64,000 bases of DNA from assembly GCA_022579005.1 (NCBI GenBank), contig MU401533.1, positions 62,001 to 126,000 of the forward strand, read 5' to 3'. A program made the translations under genes and the position numbers. Shown here one piece after another: positions 57,687 to 64,000 of this stretch; within the stretch, counting starts at the first letter, position 1; every line of letters starts with the position of its first letter. The stretch is from Poronia punctata. Its lineage: Eukaryota > Ascomycota > Sordariomycetes > Xylariales > Xylariaceae. The notes under the pieces are model-generated. The model was not told the DNA's origin. It searched no databases and saw nothing but the letters and a program-made list of their open reading frames with translations.

Positions 57687-58398
57687 TGGCATTCCACCTG
57701 TACACGCAATTGTCAGCTTTTACATTCTTCGCAAATTCGGGTATCTGCGCTAGTGTAGTAGTGGCGCTATGTAGGACCACAGGTGGCTGAACTAGAAATT
57801 GACATACCCATGCCGCCGAATTGAGACATATCGTCTTCGGGAGCTTCGTTTTGTTCGTCTTCGTCAACCCACTTGTCGAAGTCGGTCTTGAGGAACTGGA
57901 CCTTGGCAGAGTCCTTGAGTAGACGAGGCCAGTACTCCTCCTTGAGCTCCTTCTTGCGCAGCTTCATCTCGACATTGCGGGGTGTGTGGTGGATCTTGCT
58001 CTCGTTCACATCAATCTCGGCGTAGAAGGATAACTCGAGGTGGTACGTCCGCTTCAAGGTCTCCGAGTGGCCAGTGAATGTTAGCCCGCTTGACTGAAGA
58101 TCTAGCTTCAAGTTCTCTTTTGGTACATCGGGGACGGAGATTGTGAGGTAGATGAAGTTCTTCTCGGGATCGCTGCTGGAAGAGCGCTGGGCCCATAGAA
58201 CTATACGTTGGCAAGGGAGTTAGCCTTGTTAAAAAAGTGCCTCTTCGCGCCTGCGAGGTTGTCTCAAGGACTGAAGGGGGGATGTAGAGTGCTCGACAAA
58301 ATAAGGGCGTCGGCACTTTGAGGTACTGAAGTGCCTGTTTGGGATTGGGTGGCTCAGCAGTGCGCAATGAACATACCTTCTGGAGTGATTTGCGCCAT
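57385..58398 (-). CDS. SBA1: Hsp90 co-chaperone p23 (Sba1/Wos2)
   Basis: p23 binds the ATP-bound N-terminus of Hsp90 and stabilises client complexes. Four exons (58398-58377, 58200-57808, 57697-57653, 57548-57385) with introns of 176, 110 and 104 bp give 207 aa. All three introns are phase 1. The CS domain reads MAQITPEVLWAQRSSSSDPE, NFIYLTISVPDVPKENLKLD, GLTFTGHSETLKRTYHLELS, then KELKEEYWPRLLKDSAKVQF, LKTDFDKWVDEDEQNEAPED. A Gly-Met repeat (GGMPGMGGMGGMGGM) and an acidic tail with DEEEDDDEMPALAGEG follow, as usual in fungi. Exon 3 is exactly 45 nt and encodes only the Gly-Met repeat. Confidence 0.95.
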
Positions 58399-60024
58399 CT
58401 TAACTACGTCGAGGTAGATGGAGATATTATTGGTAGCGAATAGTGAATAATTCCAGTAGGGGTCGAGCTGTTCACTGGCGTAAGTAAAAATGTTGTTTTG
58501 AGTTTTCGCGGGATGCAGATGGCCCGGGACGGCGGGGGAGGAGCTAGCAACGTACAGTTTCAGTAGACCGAGACCAGATGAAGGAACAACAGTCGCTACA
58601 AATGTTAACTTTACGTGTCCGTAGAGTATGGTTGTTGGAGGATCAGGGAAATAGTACTTTTTCAGTTAGAAAATTTAGTCTGCTTTACAAACGGTTGAGG
58701 ATGAGGCTGGGAGAAAGTCTATTCATCTGAAGGCAGTGAAAATGGCTTTGGTGATGCAACCAGACGTGAACCCCACTAAGGACTAAAACGACGGGCCCCT
58801 GTTTGATTCTATGAAATTCTTAGAAGCACTATGAATGCTGTTGTCAACCGCTAGGCAAGTACAATCACCGAAAGTACCTAGCTTCAGGTAACGTACATCC
58901 CACTACGGCTGGCAACGCCACAACCCCCAAGCGCAAACAGGCAGACAGGTTGTTTTGAGTTCGATGCCAAATAAGTTTCAAGAAGAGGTTTTGTTACTCG
59001 AAGCCCTCAGGTATTTTCTCAATCGTCATGTTTCTATATTCCCGCTGCCCGTGAAACTTACAGTGCAGAGGCTACATGGCAAGCTACAGCACAGGGTACC
59101 TGCAATTTGAAATTCTGATGTTTTTAGTGAAATGCAGCTCTACTCCAAGCCAGCTGTGGTAAGGTTTATAGTGGGCAGGCAGCCACGCCGCCAATCTATC
59201 CCCATCTTTGAACAATCCTATCTGCCCGTGCGACATCAAAGAAGGACCTGCTAGAACTTACTACACGTATATTGAAGTTATATGAAACGATTATAAATGA
59301 AGCTCTAGAACGGCCTTACCAATGTACCAAGTTGGACCTTGCGTTAGAGAAAAAGCAGTCAAAGCCACAGATCATCGTCCTGATAGAGGCTCTGGACCGT
59401 CTGAATTCTTGGCATGCCTGCGACTCATTAAAGATCGAAAATCAAGCTTTGACATGGTGGACATATAAGACGGTGAAATAATATCGTGAATCGAATAGAA
59501 TAAGTCGTTACGGCCATATGACGGGACAGTTGCAGACGTTCTGTCGCAAATTCATTGTCATCTTTTAAGGGGTACCTCCCTTGTAGGTACCGTAAAGGTG
59601 GCAGAGCGTGGCGGGGTAGGTACATAGAGTCATAGACCCCATTGTGGGGGATTTCAGACTCCAGTGTCAGGACCCGTTGCACTACCTAGGCTACCGTAGA
59701 AATAAGTACCTTTACCAACCAGGTGGAGCGAGCTCCAAACCAATCCAGATTTTCGCTTTCAGCCTTGGCCAGCCAGCCAGCCAGCACCCCTGGACGCCTC
59801 TTCCAGCCTTGAGGCCGTACAATACCGGCATTTTGCATCTGCTAACGTCATCGCCCGATTGATTCTTTGCGATATCGATACTTACCTATCAACCGCATCT
59901 CCAAAACCAAAAAAAATACCATAACCTCATTCCCTGACAACCATACTCCACATAAACAAGCCGAGAAAGGGAAAACACATTCTGCTTGTTCCGTTCACAG
60001 GAGCCATAGCTCTGTAAAATAGCC
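58399..60024. other. Bidirectional intergenic region of p23 and VPS24
   Basis: 1.6 kb between divergent genes, with no gene seen. The short frame at 59272-59481 lacks a family or splice context. CAGC repeats (AGCCAGCCAGCCAGC) occur at about 59770-59784. Confidence 0.6.
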
Positions 60025-60913
60025 ATGGCTTCTATGTGGAATGCCGTTAAAACCGCCTTTGTCGGAGTAGATCCGAAAGTTCAGGTAAGGAAGTTCTTGT
60101 TTTTGTTCGTTTGTTTGTCTAGGTATATACCTAAACAATTAGGCAAATGGTTTAAGTGAAATGATATGCGTAAATGAAACGATCAAACCCGAAGAAAAGA
60201 AAGAAGAGAAGAAAAAAAAAACAGCGCAAAGCGACTAACAGCCTATCCACCGCATTTCCCCCCCTTTCTAGAAACGAGAATACGACATGGTTCTACGCAG
60301 GAACATCCGAGCCCTAGACCGATACGCGAACGAGCGAACGCGAGAGATGGAAAGCAACAAGAAGAAAATCACCACGGCGCTCCGACGTGCCGAAGACGGC
60401 GACGCGCGGAAACGGGCCGGCGCGCAGCAGGAGGCGAGGAACCTGGCCGGCGCGGTGGCGGCGCAGAAGAAACTGATCGGACGCATCGTCATGGCGAAGA
60501 CGCAGCTGGAGAGCGTGCAGCGGAGGATAGACATGGAGTTCATGGAGCGCAAGACGGTGGACAACATCGGGGCCACGGTGCGCGTGCTGCAGAAGGTCAA
60601 TATGCGGAACCCGGTCCCGCAGCTGGTCAACGTGGCGCAGGCGCTGAGTCGCGAGACGATGAAGGCCGATGTTATAGAGGAGATGGTGGCGGAGAATCTT
60701 CCGCTGGAAGAGGACGCGTTGATGGATGATGAGATTACGGAGATGGAGATTCAGGCTGTTATTGATGGCATTCGGCAGCCGAAGAAGACGACTTCTCTGC
60801 CGAGTGCGCCTGTTGTTAACGAGCCGGTGGCGGTCGAGCCGGAAGAGGAGGAGGAGGACCAGGAGGTCATGATGGATCAGATGAGGAACAGACTCGAGGC
60901 TTTGAGGAGCTAG
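60025..60913 (+). CDS. VPS24: ESCRT-III subunit Vps24/CHMP3
   Basis: Snf7-family protein of ESCRT-III, acting in multivesicular-body formation and membrane scission. Exon 1 is 60025-60084 and exon 2 is 60272-60913, with a 187-bp phase-0 intron; the product is 233 aa. The N-terminus ASMWNAVKTAFVGVDPKVQK leads to a basic helix (EYDMVLRRNIRALDRYANER). The next helices read LIGRIVMAKTQLESVQRRID and VRVLQKVNMRNPVPQLVNVA. CHMP3-like features are ETMKADVIEEMVAENLPLEE, EITEMEIQAVIDGI and a C-terminal MIT-interacting motif DQMRNRLEALRS. An acidic linker (EPEEEEEDQEV) separates the core from this motif. Assignment to Vps24 rather than Vps2 rests on the EEM/AEMEI block. Confidence 0.88.
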
Positions 60914-61269
60914 TTCCGGGTGTTCGGTTCACGGGCTTTCCCGCTCATGCATTTTTTCTTCGAGCCACTAATTATAGGCATTGGCGTTTGGGAGCGGGGA
61001 CTACTGGAGTAATGGGGGTAGTATTTCATGTTGGGATACTTTATTTTCCAGTCGTGTTACAAAAGAAGATGACCCGAATCTGGGTTGGTACATACAACAT
61101 TGGCATCGTTTCTTCATACCCGTCTACAATCTAATTGGGCAGTTTGAGTCGCGACTCGCGAGAGCTCAACAATATTCTACTGGATGCTGGAAGTTGGTGC
61201 ACGCACAATAATCGATTCAGTCAGTCCTGATGTCTTGTTCTGATGACGAATTTAGTTGGTTGAATAGAG
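60914..61269. other. Intergenic between convergent VPS24 and BTB gene
   Basis: About 355 bp, no gene seen. Confidence 0.6.
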
Positions 61270-63132
61270 CTACCGGAATGACAATCTCGGCGTTGTAGAA
61301 GATCGAGTCGGTAACCCATCCTCCTCAGCCGTCCAGTTCCAACTCGTGGAGGTAAACACGTCCCGAGCAAGCTTGTCCGCACCCATAGCATTCTCGTACC
61401 GGACCCTAGGATCCATAGCAAGAGATCGTGTGTAGCGGAATGGCCTACTATCGTCATCACCGCCACTCGTCTTGCCATCGTCAGCTTCCGAGTATTCAGC
61501 AGGCATCCAGGCGTGGGCGGACCGATTGGTTTTCCAGCCCGTCCTCGACACGGGGATCGAGTTCGCTGATAGTAGGCTTTTGATAAATTCGAGGATTGGC
61601 AGCACTACGGGGCGTGGTTAATGTCTGATATATGAAAAGTGCATTGGACCCGTGATATGGTCCAAGACTTGTAGCCCCTGAAAAGGAGGAAAGCATCATT
61701 AGTGAATATCTATCTACTTACTGCGAGTGCGGAGTCCACAATTCGTACTAATGGCGATCAACCGTCAGTGGTTTCTATGGCTTATCAATAGCTCTTATAA
61801 AGAAAAGGAGCAGTATTAAAAGCTCAGTTTCGGCAGTCGAGAGGAAGGGAAGGTGGTTCATACTGGTGGTGGTCGATCTGGTAACTGGGACACTGGGCAA
61901 GAGTGTCCAGTAAAACGTCTACAGGCAACAGCGAGGTGTCGCCGATAGTGTCGAGGGACGATGGCGAAAAGTCTACGAGAAATAACAAGCCCTTTCTAGT
62001 CAGGAACTTGAACATCTGACCTAGCTGGAATGTGTCGCATGACAAGCTCGAGTCGAATCCCATCTTGCATTGGTATATGCTGGGTGACGAAGCGTATAAT
62101 GCGAGAAAGTGGCGGGGGACGGAAGCGATGGTGTCGAGGATGCAACTCCTCTTATACTGCAGTTCCTCTGGAGAGGTGGGTAAGTGGTTAACAAGCACAA
62201 GATATATAGTCGATAGGGTGTTTGAAGGTCACATGTATGTTGGAGTGTAATTTCGTAAATAGGGGGAAACAGTACTCACGCTCAAGTCCATCTGGCAGAT
62301 ACCACCAAGTAGCGCTGGTAGTCTCATCCTCCCCTCCGCCAAAAGAGGACCATCGGCAAGAGCCGTTCATTATCAACTCCTTGGTAGCAGCTTGGAATTT
62401 TACCGGTTGATTCAGAAGCCACGAGACTAGGATTTTCTGACGGAGAACATTCTCGTTCGCGCGGCTCATAGTGCTGAAGCTCCCACCATCGTCCCGAGCG
62501 GGCTTGCGGAGGTGTGTGGCCGGCCACTTGAATTTGAGCCCTGTAGCCATATACTTGGATACAGCCGCTGCGCAATCAAAGCGATCAGCAAGCACGGCCA
62601 ACGTCGTCACGTACGACATTGTGATTAGTGCCTGGCCAGTCTTCACATCCTGACCATGCAAGATTCGCAAAAGATCCGCAAAGACATTATCACGGTACGC
62701 ATAAGAGGTTGCCTCGTCATCATCCTGGATCTTGATCCAAGGAAGATCCCCGACATCTGCATCCTTAGCACTGATATTCCTGAGTGACAGTGCTGCAAAT
62801 GCATCTTCAATGTCGCTCGCCTCTTTAAACCGCGGATCCCCTAGCAGCTTGTCGAAATACTTGGACTGCATCTTCAGCACATCCATGTCGACGCGAAAGG
62901 CAAGGCGTTCCCTCGCCTTGGGTGCCGGCTGCTGCGGAGGAGGATTCCGCTTGCTCACATATTTGGCTTGTGCTGCCTTGTGAGCTGAACGGATCGTATC
63001 CCTCGAGTTTTGAAAAGTGGCGTCTAGCACCACGTCGCCGTGAGGAGAGATGACGATGAGCTCAGGGGACGGCCCGACGCGATTCGGCTCTGATGCAGAT
63101 TCGCCTTCTGGTGTGCCACTCGAATCCTCCAT
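61270..63132 (-). CDS. BTB-domain protein, fungal type, 4 exons
   Basis: Exons 63132-62280, 62167-61864, 61747-61722 and 61604-61270 give 505 aa, with all phases consistent (introns 112, 116 and 117 bp). The first exon has a BTB/POZ-like core (IVISPHGDVVLDATF, LAFRVDMDVLKMQSKYFDKL, LADLLRILHGQDV-type helices, LITMSYVTTLAVLADRFDCA). The C-terminal part matches fungal BTB proteins: YQIDHHHTNCGLRTR, LPILEFIKSLLSANSIPVSR, RYENAMGADKLARDVFTSTS, WNWTAEED. The stop at 61824 belongs to an unspliced reading and is bypassed by a GTATGA donor at 61863. The 26-nt third exon encodes the CGLRTR motif. The molecular function of these fungal proteins is not established; BTB domains mediate protein-protein contacts, often with Cullin 3. 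Confidence 0.88.
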
Positions 63133-63535
63133 GTGGCTTGTCTCCTGTGTGAGGCAATACCTTGGGGACGAGAGATGGTGGGGACCTCATCAGCTTTCTT
63201 GATGTGCGAGGAATCGATACCTAACGGAAAGACAACCACACGTAGACAACTTAGTGAATCAAACAACGATGGTCTTATCAAGATACTTGTTATAAAAGAA
63301 CACGGAACCGAAATCCAGAATATATAAGCCTCAGAACGCGTAGAGAGCCATCAATCTCATGAACGGTGTCGAATCAGACAGCCATGATGCGTCATTGGGT
63401 TACCCCCTAACCTAACCTTACGCATCTCCAACACCCCGTCTTACCGATATTATCTGGGTCCCAAAAAGAATGCTGTAATCGAGGCCTGACACCGTGTGGG
63501 CACCACTTGTGGTGTCGATTTTGCCGATGAGATAG
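63133..63535. other. Intergenic, BTB gene promoter
   Basis: About 400 bp with no gene seen. It ends with the stop codon (63533-63535) that bounds the open frame described next. Confidence 0.5.
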
Positions 63536-64000
63536 AATCATACCATTAGGTATGTTAAGGTCTTTCGACGTGCTACACAAGCGTGCAGCAGTAATGCTTA
63601 TTCCAAAACTTCTAGACAAGATGTATCGAAATGGGTACGTACGGTAGAAAGGGAAACGCCGTTCGAACTGTATGGTTTAAACGTTGAAAAGCTGCTACGA
63701 GTACAGTTCAGAGCTAAGCTTACATACTGTACAAAATCTCCTAGGGGTCGGATCAATCAGCGTGCCAGCTCCTCCGTAGTGCCTGTGCCTGTCCAAATAG
63801 CTATCGAGGAGTCAGGACTCGCAATTCAGAAAGGCATGCACCGAACAAGACTCTATGCCAACGGCTCTCTGGTCCTCGCGGTAGACGTGGTAAATTACCA
63901 ATCAAGAACATTCAAGAGTCTTTTCTATGTCGCACATACTCGCCATTCGCCCTTGGAAGTTGGCACGATAGGCGCACACCCTAGAAGTAATCGCAACACT
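63536..64000 (+). CDS. Possible partial gene at the right edge (open frame without start)
   Basis: One plus-strand frame stays open for 155 codons to the window end, much longer than chance usually gives. It has no ATG until a Met at about 63834, so an upstream exon would be needed. Readable stretches are RETPFELYGLNVEKLLRVQF and LYANGSLVLAVDVVNYQSRT. I recognise no family. It could equally be unselected open sequence. Confidence 0.3.

Noticed and set aside
61496..61699. Separate small gene on the minus strand
   Set aside because: It overlaps the last intron of the BTB gene; the conserved C-terminal block is reached only by splicing from the BTB exons.
1..64000. CRISPR arrays, operons, Shine-Dalgarno sites
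   Set aside because: Eukaryotic nuclear sequence; no regularly spaced short repeats other than microsatellites and the coding minisatellite.

Overview
The window is nuclear DNA of a filamentous ascomycete (Pezizomycotina). Three things point to this: short spliceosomal introns of about 50-190 bp with GTRNGT donors, CTAAC/CTGAC-type branch sites and YAG acceptors; a typical fungal gene set; and a 6-kb AT-only block that looks like repeat-induced point mutation (RIP). I favour Sordariomycetes, but the sequence alone does not prove the order. Intergenic DNA is long and rich in short TACCTA/TAGGTA motifs and microsatellites.

Layout. 0-20 kb: an edge-truncated membrane/coiled-coil protein (-), a secreted type-B carboxylesterase of five exons (-), a membrane-anchored GDSL-fold protein (+), an intron-containing tRNA-Arg(ACG), coproporphyrinogen III oxidase HEM13 (+), a YUH1-type ubiquitin hydrolase with altered active-site residues (+), a bZIP factor (-), an assembly gap inside G/C homopolymers, AP-3 sigma APS3 (+), a small mitochondrial-type protein (-) and a 558-aa conserved fungal protein (-). 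21.08-27.24 kb: one LTR retroelement with two 241-bp direct LTRs, reduced to AT-rich sequence. 28-40 kb (accessory): a feruloyl esterase (+), a second carboxylesterase (+), an AsaB/CmcJ-family oxidoreductase (-), a seven-TM rhodopsin-like (SAT4) protein (+), and a gene with a 39-bp minisatellite that is broken by one in-frame TAG. 43-64 kb (dense housekeeping): a small secreted tail-anchored protein, DPH3, a peroxisomal ABC half-transporter, LYS9 saccharopine dehydrogenase, tRNA-Ala(AGC), GPI15/PIG-H, DEG1/PUS3, an atypical Rho GTPase, RPC17/RPC9, p23/SBA1, VPS24 and a BTB-domain protein.

The genes form no single pathway. The housekeeping genes serve haem synthesis, lysine synthesis, fatty-acid import into peroxisomes, GPI anchors, tRNA modification, Pol III transcription and ESCRT/AP-3 traffic. 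The three hydrolases and the AsaB-like enzyme look like secreted or secondary-metabolic functions.

The most notable observation is a spliceosomal twin intron (stwintron) in LYS9. The reading frame closes at 450 aa only if an internal 73-bp intron is removed first, creating the donor of a second, 78-bp external intron. Also notable are a 429-bp Mutator-like MITE with about 55-bp terminal inverted repeats and a perfect 10-bp target duplication, the mirror-image mutation pattern of the two LTRs, and several enzyme-fold proteins with replaced catalytic residues.
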